Source of the DNA: an uncultured Pelagibacteraceae bacterium
Lineage (GTDB): Bacteria > Pseudomonadota > Alphaproteobacteria > Pelagibacterales > Pelagibacteraceae
Length of the DNA stretch: 64,000 nucleotides
Direction: 5' to 3'
Assembly: GCA_902595125.1 (NCBI GenBank)
Contig: CACJOY010000001.1
Coordinates: 124,001-188,000, forward strand
Positions 46,308 through 54,270 of the stretch are shown in pieces. Position numbers and translations under genes: made by a program. The first letter of the stretch is position 1; each line of letters opens with the position of its first letter. Below the pieces are notes generated by a model that saw only the letters and a list, made by a program, of their open reading frames with translations, made no database searches and was not told the origin of the DNA.

Positions 46308-46484
46308 TTAGCGTGGAATTAGTAAAATTATGTAACTCACAAAGAATATAATACCCATTATAGAAAGAAATATCGTATTGAAGCTCTTTCCAGAGTTTCT
46401 GTATTGAATGAAAGTTAATATTACGAAACCAATCGAGCTAATTAAAAACCATACTGCAGGAATTTCTCCATTAATCGAACCCAT
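46308..46484 (-). CDS. 58-aa two-span membrane protein, function unknown
   Basis: A complete frame from ATG at 46484 to TAA at 46308-46310. After MGSINGE it has two hydrophobic segments (about residues 8-26, with AVWFLISSIGFVILTFI, and 37-56, with FLSIMGIIFFVSYIILLI) joined by a polar QYRNSGKS loop, a coherent two-helix hairpin. Six bases upstream of the GTG of the alkyltransferase gene and divergent from the recombinase. No Shine-Dalgarno is visible. I do not recognise a family. Confidence 0.6.
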   Translation of the reverse strand: MGSINGEIPAVWFLISSIGFVILTFIQYRNSGKSFNTIFLSIMGIIFFVSYIILLIPR

Positions 46485-46504
46485 ATTTTTTTTAATTTAA
46501 ACTA

Positions 46505-46533
46505 TTGACATTAAAAAACATCTAATATATTAC
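46505..46533 (+). promoter_or_regulatory. putative promoter of the recombinase gene
   Basis: A perfect -35 TTGACA (46505-46510) and TATTAC (46528-46533) separated by exactly 17 bases, ending 33 bases before the recombinase ATG. The inverted repeat overlaps the end of the -10 and the expected transcription start, so a protein bound there would block initiation. Confidence 0.55.
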
Positions 46534-46559
46534 TAATGATAATTAATTGTTATCAATAG
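46533..46559. repeat. 10-7-10 imperfect inverted repeat (operator or recombination site)
   Basis: CTAATGATAA (46533-46542) and TTATCAATAG (46550-46559) are reverse complements at nine of ten positions, with a 7-base spacer TTAATTG. Arms of about 10-11 bp around a 6-8 bp spacer are the form of a tyrosine-recombinase core site. Location eight bases before the recombinase start also fits an autoregulatory operator. No second copy was noticed by eye. Confidence 0.5.
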
Positions 46560-46566
46560 TAATTAT

Positions 46567-47520
46567 ATGAATGAACTGACAACAGACCTAAAATCGCTTC
46601 ATGAGGCAACCCTTAATAACCTCAAAAGCTCTAAAGCAAATAACACTTTAAGAGCATATAAATCAGACTTTAAAGACTTTGGAGCTTTTTGTGCTAAGCA
46701 TGGCTTAAATTCTTTACCATCTGAGCCTAAAATCGTTTCTTTATACCTCACACATCTTTCTAAAAATTCAAAAATCAGCACTTTGAGAAGAAGATTAGTT
46801 TCAATTAGCATGGTTCACAAACTAAAAGGGCATTATTTAGACACAAAACATCCAATCATTGTTGAAAATTTAATGGGAATAAGGAGAGTAAAAGGAAGTA
46901 TTCAAAAAGGAAAAAAACCTATATTAATCAATCATTTAAAATCTATAATTAATGTAATAAATGAACAAAAAATTGAGGATATTAAGAAGTTTAGAGACAA
47001 ATCAATAATATTAATTGGCTTTGGAGGTGGATTTAGACGAACTGAGTTAATTTCAATCGATCATGAAGATTTAGAATTTGTACCAGAGGGGCTCAAAATC
47101 ACTATTAAAAGATCAAAAACTGATCAATTCGGTGAAGGGATGATTAAAGGTCTGCCCTACTTCACTAATGAAACTTATTGTCCAATTATCAATCTTAAAA
47201 AATGGCTAGAAATTTCTAAAATTAAATCTGGACCTATTTTTAGAAGATTTTCTAAAGGTTTATCTTTAACAGAGAAAAGATTAACCGACCAATCAGTAGT
47301 TTTATTAATGAAAGAATATTTAAATTTAGCAGGAATTGAGAATAAAAATTTTGCGGGTCATAGTTTAAGATCAGGTTTTGCAACTGTTGCAGCAGAGTCT
47401 GGTGCTGATGAACGTAGTATTATGGCAATGACTGGTCACAAAACAACGCAAATGGTCAGAAGATACATAAGAGAGGCAAATATTTTTAAAAATAATGCAC
47501 TCAATAAGATAAAGATATGA
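46567..47520 (+). CDS. tyrosine recombinase / integrase, intact
   Basis: A 317-aa site-specific recombinase. Residues ~10-100 form the SAM-like core-binding domain (NTLRAYKSDFKDFGAFC), and the rest is the catalytic domain with all residues expected: Arg157 in GFRRTEL, Lys184, His265-x-x-Arg268 in AGHSLRSG, His291 in TGHKT and nucleophile Tyr300 in VRRYIRE. There is no extra arm-type DNA-binding domain as in lambda integrase. It has its own promoter and its stop overlaps the following glycosyltransferase by ATGA. No excisionase or phage genes are nearby, so it is more likely an island or site-specific inversion enzyme than a prophage integrase. Confidence 0.93.
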   Translation: MNELTTDLKSLHEATLNNLKSSKANNTLRAYKSDFKDFGAFCAKHGLNSLPSEPKIVSLYLTHLSKNSKISTLRRRLVSISMVHKLKGHYLDTKHPIIVENLMGIRRVKGSIQKGKKPILINHLKSIINVINEQKIEDIKKFRDKSIILIGFGGGFRRTELISIDHEDLEFVPEGLKITIKRSKTDQFGEGMIKGLPYFTNETYCPIINLKKWLEISKIKSGPIFRRFSKGLSLTEKRLTDQSVVLLMKEYLNLAGIENKNFAGHSLRSGFATVAAESGADERSIMAMTGHKTTQMVRRYIREANIFKNNALNKIKI

Positions 47521-48248
47521 TTAATTTTTGTGTCTCATTAACTAGTTTACCATCAAGAATAGATAATATTTCAGAAACAATTCAATCAATTGAAAATCAA
47601 ACATTAAAACCAAATAAAGTATTTTTAAACCTTCCATTAAATTTTAAAAGATTTCCTGAATATAACTTTACTACAAATCAAATTTCAAAATTATCAAAAT
47701 ATAATTTGGAAATATCAAGATGCGAAGATTACGGACCAGCAACTAAGTTAATGGGATCATTAAATAAAATAAATAAAGAGTATGATTGTGTTATTTTAAT
47801 TGACGACGATCATATCTATCATGAAAGAGTCTTTGAAATATTTATAGACAATTTTAAAAAAGAAAAAGTAAATTACTCATATTATATGAATAAAATATTT
47901 AATATCAGAAATGGACAATGTTCTGATGGATTCTTAATAAATGTAAAGTTGTTAGACGAGATAGAAGATTTTTACGAAAAATATGTAAAAAAATCTAGAA
48001 ATATGTTTTTAGATGATGATTTATGGTTAGCTATATATTTATACTGTGAAAAAAAATCTTTTACAAAAAATATAATTAACGATTTTAGAAATAAAACAGG
48101 AAAAAAACTTTCTTATACGCAAAGTATAAATAAAGATATTGATGCATTACATCAGAATGAGCATAAATCTCATAGATTCATTAATAGAAGAAAAATTCAA
48201 AAAATTGAGTTTATAAAATATAAATTTAAGAAATTTCTTAATTTATAG
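47517..48248 (+). CDS. GT-A-like glycosyltransferase coupled to the recombinase
   Basis: A 243-aa protein opening NFCVSLTSLPSRIDNI and carrying CVILIDDDHIYHE around residues 91-103, whose DDD matches the metal-binding acidic motif of GT-A glycosyltransferases; NMFLDDDLWLAIYL near 163-176 is a second acidic block. The family is not further resolved. ATGA overlap with the recombinase makes the pair translationally coupled, an odd partnership. It converges with the leftward glycosyltransferase genes, overlapping by 11 bases. Confidence 0.75.
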   Translation: MINFCVSLTSLPSRIDNISETIQSIENQTLKPNKVFLNLPLNFKRFPEYNFTTNQISKLSKYNLEISRCEDYGPATKLMGSLNKINKEYDCVILIDDDHIYHERVFEIFIDNFKKEKVNYSYYMNKIFNIRNGQCSDGFLINVKLLDEIEDFYEKYVKKSRNMFLDDDLWLAIYLYCEKKSFTKNIINDFRNKTGKKLSYTQSINKDIDALHQNEHKSHRFINRRKIQKIEFIKYKFKKFLNL

Positions 48249-49233
48249 AGTTAATTATTTTTAACAAATCACTCGCCACATGTGAATAATTTCTAGAGTT
48301 TCTTAGTTGAAAAAGATTTTTTCTAAATTTTAGATAAAGTGCGTTATCATTAAGTAATCTGTTAGTATAATCAATAAATTCTTCAGCATTTTTTGCTATA
48401 AATCCTGTTTTATTGTGTTCTACTCTTTCATATAGAGAACCATATCCTAGCGTAACAATTGGAATACAAAGTTCTCTTGCCTCTTCAGCTGCAAGACAAA
48501 AAACCTCCCCTTTATGTCCAGGCACCAACATAATTTTGGAAGTTTTTAAATCTTTAATTAAATCTTTTTTGTTTCCCTTAATTCTATGACTGACATTTTT
48601 ATCAGCTACATCTTCAGATATTTTATAAGGTGGATTTATAATTAAATGTGCATCATTATTTAACTTAAAAATCTTTTTCCAAGTATCAATTAATATGTTT
48701 AAATTTCGATCTGATTTTGTAGTAAAAATACACGTCTTATTAGGTATATGGTTTAAATCAATTTGTTCATTAATAAAGTCGTAGTCGGGTGCAACTTTTA
48801 ATATTTTTTTTCCAAAAAAAGACGTTAAATACGATCGGTTTCTATAATGATAATCTCCCTCTAATATTAATGTGGGTTTATGTTTAATATAGGGTAAAAA
48901 TTGTTTTTTTCTTATAAATTTTTCAAAATTTTGTACACTATGTGACCATAAAAATTTTTTACTAGCTTTAAAATTATTGAATAAAGAAATATCTGAAAAA
49001 GCAATTAATACATCAGGAATTATTTTATTATCATAATTGTTTATATTACACCATTCAACATTAACTATTTTCTTTTTTTCTATTGTTTCGTTAAATACTT
49101 TGATTTCAAAATTATCGTTTTTTGCTAATTCATTAGTTATATTTATTAAAATTTTTTCAGTGCCACCAATTCTACTATCATCTAAATTTTCACCATTAAA
49201 TGGTATTGATTTCTGCAAAAAAAAAATTTTCAT
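48238..49233 (-). CDS. GT4-like glycosyltransferase
   Basis: A 331-aa GT-B protein: N-terminal Rossmann half with SRIGGTEKILINITNEL near residues 20-36, central CIFTTKSDRNLNILIDTW, and the nucleotide-sugar-binding C-terminal half with KIMLVPGHKGEVFCLAAEEA around 233-252 (the E-x7-E region) and GYGSLYERVEHNKTGFIA. Probably adds a hexose to a surface glycan; donor and acceptor unknown. Third in the leftward glycosyltransferase unit, directly downstream of the gene at 49234. Confidence 0.82.
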   Translation of the reverse strand: MKIFFLQKSIPFNGENLDDSRIGGTEKILINITNELAKNDNFEIKVFNETIEKKKIVNVEWCNINNYDNKIIPDVLIAFSDISLFNNFKASKKFLWSHSVQNFEKFIRKKQFLPYIKHKPTLILEGDYHYRNRSYLTSFFGKKILKVAPDYDFINEQIDLNHIPNKTCIFTTKSDRNLNILIDTWKKIFKLNNDAHLIINPPYKISEDVADKNVSHRIKGNKKDLIKDLKTSKIMLVPGHKGEVFCLAAEEARELCIPIVTLGYGSLYERVEHNKTGFIAKNAEEFIDYTNRLLNDNALYLKFRKNLFQLRNSRNYSHVASDLLKIINSIN

Positions 49234-50073
49234 TTAAATCATCCCCTTTTTGATTTTACATATAAAAAGTTCTATAAAAAAAATAATTGTTTTTTTTGGA
49301 TTAGTTAATGGTCCATCGTATTTAGAACCGGTTTTTAGAAAATGTTTAAAAAAAAATCTTGGAGTAATTCCCCATTTTTTTAAAAAGGTTTTAGTTCCAT
49401 TATTCTTAATCAAATTTCTTTTTTTTCTCATAGATATAGAGCCAAAATGATAAACTTTGAATTCGTTTAGTCCTTTAAATATTCTTACTCCACTATTCCA
49501 TAGTTTCATATTTAGATCAGAGTCTGAGCCATCACCCGGATTAAATTCTTCACTAAAACCTCCAATTTTATTCCAAATATCTCTATGAACCACATGTGGA
49601 GCCCAATGTGATCCCTGATGATCGTGTATATTAATATTTTTATAATTCTTTAAAAGATATGTTTCGTCAAAATTATTGAAATCTGTGCCAGCATCTAATA
49701 TTAAATCTGCTCCTTTTTCTTGTATCATTGTTCCTGAAAAATAAAAAAATTTGTTATTAGTTTTTTTAATTTCGTTTTCTAAAACCTTATCCCAGTTGGG
49801 TAAAAAATACATATCGTCATGAGTATATAAAATATAATTTGTAGTTGCTAAATTAGCAGCTTGATTCACTGCACTACATAATCCAATATTCTTATGTGAA
49901 TAAGTAAATTTTATTTTTTTCTCTTTAAGATACTCTAATGTATTGTCTAAATTTTCGTTTACATGAACAATAATCTCGTGATTATATATAGAATTTTTTT
50001 CAATACTTGAAATTAATATTTTTAAGTATTTTAAATTATTAAGTGAGGGTATTATTATTGATAAATTCATCAA
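49234..50073 (-). CDS. family 2 glycosyltransferase
   Basis: A 279-aa GT-A enzyme. LSIIIPSLNNLKYLKILISS at the start, EIIVHVNENLDNT, KNIGLCSAVNQAA near residues 81-93 and the metal motif YTHDDMYFLPNW around 103-114 are standard GT2 blocks; GSDSDLNMKLWNSG marks the acceptor region. Lies between two other glycosyltransferases with four-base or shorter junctions, so one operon. Confidence 0.88.
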   Translation of the reverse strand: MMNLSIIIPSLNNLKYLKILISSIEKNSIYNHEIIVHVNENLDNTLEYLKEKKIKFTYSHKNIGLCSAVNQAANLATTNYILYTHDDMYFLPNWDKVLENEIKKTNNKFFYFSGTMIQEKGADLILDAGTDFNNFDETYLLKNYKNINIHDHQGSHWAPHVVHRDIWNKIGGFSEEFNPGDGSDSDLNMKLWNSGVRIFKGLNEFKVYHFGSISMRKKRNLIKNNGTKTFLKKWGITPRFFFKHFLKTGSKYDGPLTNPKKTIIFFIELFICKIKKGMI

Positions 50074-52187
50074 TATAATTCTACTGATTTCCCTAATGAC
50101 TTATCGATAATGTATTTAGTAGTACGCAGTTCATTAAAAAGTTTAAAATATTTTTTCTTTCCTAAATATGCAATCTTTTTTCTTGATTTTGGATTATTTT
50201 TATAAAATTTTATTTTTTTTGATAAATCATTAATATTATCATAAAGAACAATTTCATTTTTATTAAAAAAATCATCTATTTGAGTTTTTTTATCGATAAA
50301 TGTTAACAACCCATTTCCCATTAATGAAGCTATTCTGTTACTAGAGTAATACTTTGTAGGCAATCCCCTGCTAAGATTTAATCCCATTTTTGAATTTACT
50401 AATGACTGATAAAATTGATTTCCCCATATAGGTTCCTTGTTTTTAAATCCGTAGAAATCACAATTTATATTATCAAGCTTTTTTATTAATCGGTCTAAAA
50501 AGTTAATTCTTTCATCAGTTTTCCCTTCTTTTAAGATTGCTCTATTTACTCCATGGCTCATAGCATAGAATAAATCCATTTTAGGGTTTAATTTAAAAAC
50601 ATCATAACATTCTATGTTTTTATCGACTGGTACAAAGAAGAAATGGAGATTTTTAATCTTAATTTTTTGATTAGCGATTATACTTGGATGAGTTGTTATA
50701 AAATTATGATCTACGATATTACTATACAAAGATATATTTTGAATATTATTTTTGGAGTAATCTAAACTAGGCATTACTGGATCTTCATTCCATTGTGATA
50801 TTACGATATTTCTATTTGATAATTTTATATTTTTTAAAGTATCTGTCGCTATATTTTTGGTATGCCCAAAAATAAATAAGTCAGGATTATAATTTTTTAT
50901 GGTCTCAATTAAATACTCTTGGAATTTTGAATTAATATTTTGGAATGACAAACTTCTATTTTGTTTAATAAAATCTCGATCACTGATTTCTAAAACATCA
51001 TGACCATTTCTAATAAAACCATTAGTAAATTTTTTACCGATAGAAATATTATAAAGCCTATGATTTAATTTTTGTCCAGCATTATAAATGTTAACAATTC
51101 TTAATTTATTTCTAATGAAATTTAAATTGAAATTATGAATTAATTTTTCTCTAATATCATCTATATATTTAGAGTTATTTTCTGTAATATGTTTTACATT
51201 ATTGTAACCACCTATTTGAATCTTACGTCTTGTTTTACTATTTAATATTAAATTTTTTATTTCATTATATAACTCAAATGAAGAAAGTCTTTTTAATATT
51301 ATACAGTGATCTGTTGTTTCCGGTAAGCCACCCTTATTTGATATAATGGTTGCGCATGCTCGTGATGATGACTCCAGTGCTGTTCTGCCAAAAGGTTCTT
51401 CCCATCTTGACGGGACTACAGCAATTTCAGATTTATTTAAAAAATTTAAAACGTTTTTATGTTTTAAAAAACCAACTTCTGTATGTCTAATATGATTAAT
51501 ATGTGGTCTTTTACGACTTTCATCACCAATGGAATAAGCTTTCCAATCCTTAAATTCATTTAAAATTTTAATTATAGCATCTCTGTAAATATCATACCCT
51601 TTTGACTCATTTAATTTACCAACAAAAATTATATTCTTATTTTTTTTAAGTAATTTACTTTCCTTATGGATACTTGGATAAACTACTTCTGTTTTATCAA
51701 TAAGTTTTTTATCAATTCCATTAAAAAATCGATTTTGAACCCATTTACTAACAAAGATTATCTTATCAACATTATTAATTAATGAAATTCTTTCAGATAA
51801 AGATTTTGATCCTTTCATACTCATCGGATCATTATGAAAATAAAGTATAAACTTTTTATTAATCTTACTTTTTAAATAATTAAAAACAAGTGGTCTATTA
51901 TGAATTTCAATTATATCAAAATTATATTCATTGCTTATTTTAATAAAGTTATCACAATATTCGTTTGTTGTGCTTGAAAATTTCGAGGTTTTTTTATTCA
52001 GTTCAACATTTATATAATTTTTTGTAAGATAATCTTTTGTATCTGTATTTCCAAATATAAAATTATTTTTTTTATACTTAGAGTATTTAAAAAAGTCATT
52101 TACCCAAATGGCAGCTGCTTGTGCTTTACTAACAGTATAGTTTTCTTTGTATGGTAATATGGTTGCAATTCTAGTTTCTTTTATCAT
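50070..52187 (-). CDS. two-domain glycosyltransferase (GT4 + CgeB-like)
   Basis: A 705-aa protein that appears to be two fused GT-B enzymes. The first half (to ~365) has NIIFVGKLNESKGYDIYRDA near 184-203 and IAVVPSRWEEPFGRTALE around 255-272, typical of family 4. The second half begins near RIVNIYNAGQKLNHR and shows CgeB-type features: LFIFGHTKNIATDTL, QWNEDP, YAMSHGVN and PTKYYSSNRIASLMGNG near 617-633. A bifunctional enzyme would add two sugars in sequence. Its N-terminus overlaps the GIY-YIG gene by 17 bases. Confidence 0.82.
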   Translation of the reverse strand: MIKETRIATILPYKENYTVSKAQAAAIWVNDFFKYSKYKKNNFIFGNTDTKDYLTKNYINVELNKKTSKFSSTTNEYCDNFIKISNEYNFDIIEIHNRPLVFNYLKSKINKKFILYFHNDPMSMKGSKSLSERISLINNVDKIIFVSKWVQNRFFNGIDKKLIDKTEVVYPSIHKESKLLKKNKNIIFVGKLNESKGYDIYRDAIIKILNEFKDWKAYSIGDESRKRPHINHIRHTEVGFLKHKNVLNFLNKSEIAVVPSRWEEPFGRTALESSSRACATIISNKGGLPETTDHCIILKRLSSFELYNEIKNLILNSKTRRKIQIGGYNNVKHITENNSKYIDDIREKLIHNFNLNFIRNKLRIVNIYNAGQKLNHRLYNISIGKKFTNGFIRNGHDVLEISDRDFIKQNRSLSFQNINSKFQEYLIETIKNYNPDLFIFGHTKNIATDTLKNIKLSNRNIVISQWNEDPVMPSLDYSKNNIQNISLYSNIVDHNFITTHPSIIANQKIKIKNLHFFFVPVDKNIECYDVFKLNPKMDLFYAMSHGVNRAILKEGKTDERINFLDRLIKKLDNINCDFYGFKNKEPIWGNQFYQSLVNSKMGLNLSRGLPTKYYSSNRIASLMGNGLLTFIDKKTQIDDFFNKNEIVLYDNINDLSKKIKFYKNNPKSRKKIAYLGKKKYFKLFNELRTTKYIIDKSLGKSVELY

Positions 52188-52434
52188 TATGTTTTTTTAA
52201 TATAGATGATCTTTTCTTTCTATCATTTTTAAGTTTATATTCATAAGACATTGCATCTTCTTTTTTTAAGAATCTTTTTTTATAAATAATTTCCCAAATA
52301 TAACCTTTTGTAGATTTTGCTCCTTTATTAGTGTTATGTTTGTTTAATCTTACTTTGATATCTTTCGTGTAGCCTACATAAGTCTTATTTCTAAAATTAT
52401 TTAATGTTTTGATCATGTAAACAAAATAAGGCAT
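52171..52434 (-). CDS. GIY-YIG domain protein (UPF0213-like)
   Basis: An 87-aa single-domain endonuclease-like protein: YFVYMIKTLNN (the GIY-equivalent), KTYVGYTKDIKVRLNKHN with the YIG-equivalent YVG and conserved Arg, GAKSTKGYIWEIIYKK and the catalytic-position Glu in SYEYKLK. Relatives are often stand-alone nucleases, with roles mostly unknown. Sits at the island edge, 12 bases from tRNA-Glu, and overlaps the downstream glycosyltransferase gene. Confidence 0.85.
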   Translation of the reverse strand: MPYFVYMIKTLNNFRNKTYVGYTKDIKVRLNKHNTNKGAKSTKGYIWEIIYKKRFLKKEDAMSYEYKLKNDRKKRSSILKKHNDKRN

Positions 52435-52446
52435 TCTTATGTAAGA

Positions 52447-52521
52447 TGGCGGTCCCTAGGGGAATCGAACCCCTCTTTCGAGGATGAAAACCACGTGTCC
52501 TAACCGATAGACGAAGGGACC
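52447..52521 (-). tRNA. tRNA-Glu (anticodon UUC), CCA encoded
   Basis: On the minus strand, acceptor GGTCCCT pairs with AGGGACC; anticodon arm CGTGG-TTTTCAT-CCTCG gives TTC; T-arm AGGGGTTCGATTCCCCT; discriminator G and CCA. The middle pair of the anticodon stem is a T-T mismatch (positions 29/41). Marks the right boundary of the glycosyltransferase island, with its 3' end facing the island. Confidence 0.93.
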
Positions 52522-52572
52522 ATTTTGAGGTCTTTTATTTGAAAAGTCTTTATTTATCAAGTCTATAATAAA

Positions 52573-54270
52573 TCACAATATTAAATCTTTAATAACTAAT
52601 TGGAGAGTTTTTTTATTATTCCAAAAATTCTCTTTAATATAACCTATAACATTAAAATAATTTTTATAATTGATTAAATATTTTCCGATCTGTGTATTTA
52701 CAGAATCAAAGGAAATAGAATTGATAGAAATACCAATTTTAGATTTCAATATACATGAAATATGTTTGTTATCTAATATTTGATGTTTAATTACTTTGAT
52801 CTTTTTAAAAAGGAATATTGGATGTGGATTTTCTACACCGAATGGTGATAATTTTTTAATATCATCGTAAAATTTTCTGTTCAAACTAAGTGACGAAAGT
52901 TCAGTTTCATAATTATTTATCAATCTTTTTTGAATTTTTTTTTTTATATAATCCTGGTTTATAAATTTTTTGAAATTGTTAAAATTTTCTTTTTTTAAAG
53001 AAAATCCAGCTGCCATATTATGTCCACCACCATTAATAATTATATTTTTGTCTAATAAATTTTTTATACCTTTACCAATGTTATAATCAAAAATAGATCT
53101 AGCAGAGCCTTTAAGTATATTTTTTGATTTAGTTATAACAATGGAAGGCATATCGAAATAATCTTTTAGTTTAGATGCTATAATTCCAATCAAGCCCTCA
53201 TTTAATGTAGGATTAAAATAGATAATTATATTTTCATTTTCTTTTTTTAACTTATCAAAATCAATGTTTTTTAAAATTGTTGACTCTATTCGTTTTCTTT
53301 TTTCATTAAGTACAATTAGTTTAGATGTAATTTTGTTTATTGTAATTTTATTATCTGAGCATAGTAGCTCTGTCGCATAAGATGATTTACTAAGTCTTCC
53401 GCCTACATTTAATATAGGGCCAATAAGATATCCTAAGTCATTAATATCTAATTTATTTGTTTTATTACTTAGTTTATATATTTCATTGAAAATATAATTG
53501 TCTCTCAAATTAAATTCATTGAGGGCTGTTATTGATAATAATCTATTCAATTTTCTTAACGGCATAACATCACATACTGTTGCTAGTAAAACTAAGATTA
53601 GATATTTTCTGAAATTAATCTTACATTTTAATCTTTTAATTAATAAATCTATAAAAAAATATACAAGTGTCGATGCACATAAATAGTCATAATTTGAATA
53701 TCCATTATATTTTTTTGGATTTATGATTATATTTGATTTAGGAAAAGGTTTATTAATTTCGTGATGATCAATAATTAAAGAATTAATCTTATTTTCATTA
53801 AGAAAGTCAACAGCATCAACGCTGGTAGAACCACAGTCTACCATAATAACTAGTTTAGGTTTTTTCAAAATTAATTTTTCAAAGAGTTTTTTACTAGCTC
53901 CATAACCATCTTTAATTCTATCAGGTATATAATAAAAATATGGATGTTTAATATTTTCAAAAAATCTAACTAGTAACGCTGTAGATACCGATCCGTCGAC
54001 ATCATAGTCTCCTATTACACATATTTTTTCTTTTTTGTTTATTGAATTTAATATTAATTCGACAGCATGTATAAAATCATTGTTATTTTGGAAAATATTT
54101 GAAAATTTTAAGTCATTTTCTATTAAATAAATTTCATTTTCATCAAAATTTCTTGAAATTATTAACCTTGATAAAATATTTGAAAATTTATTTTCTGTTT
54201 GTACTTTTTCTACTAATCTATTATTGATTTTTTTTTCTTCCCATTTCTTACCAGAAACTGAAATCATCAT
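52573..54270 (-). CDS. recJ: single-stranded-DNA exonuclease RecJ
   Basis: A 565-aa DHH-superfamily 5'-3' exonuclease. IGDYDVDGSVSTALLVRF near residues 74-91, VDCGSTSVDAVDF around 133-145, the DHH motif in LIIDHHEINKPFP near 152-164 and the late NGGGHNMAAGFSLKK around 407-421 (DHHA1) are all present. Four-base overlap with glpX; recombination repair partner of recG and ssb. Confidence 0.95.
   Translation of the reverse strand: MMISVSGKKWEEKKINNRLVEKVQTENKFSNILSRLIISRNFDENEIYLIENDLKFSNIFQNNNDFIHAVELILNSINKKEKICVIGDYDVDGSVSTALLVRFFENIKHPYFYYIPDRIKDGYGASKKLFEKLILKKPKLVIMVDCGSTSVDAVDFLNENKINSLIIDHHEINKPFPKSNIIINPKKYNGYSNYDYLCASTLVYFFIDLLIKRLKCKINFRKYLILVLLATVCDVMPLRKLNRLLSITALNEFNLRDNYIFNEIYKLSNKTNKLDINDLGYLIGPILNVGGRLSKSSYATELLCSDNKITINKITSKLIVLNEKRKRIESTILKNIDFDKLKKENENIIIYFNPTLNEGLIGIIASKLKDYFDMPSIVITKSKNILKGSARSIFDYNIGKGIKNLLDKNIIINGGGHNMAAGFSLKKENFNNFKKFINQDYIKKKIQKRLINNYETELSSLSLNRKFYDDIKKLSPFGVENPHPIFLFKKIKVIKHQILDNKHISCILKSKIGISINSISFDSVNTQIGKYLINYKNYFNVIGYIKENFWNNKKTLQLVIKDLIL

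Noticed and set aside
46567-47520. Prophage or integron
   Set aside because: No phage structural genes, excisionase, gene cassettes or recognisable attC sites accompany the recombinase.
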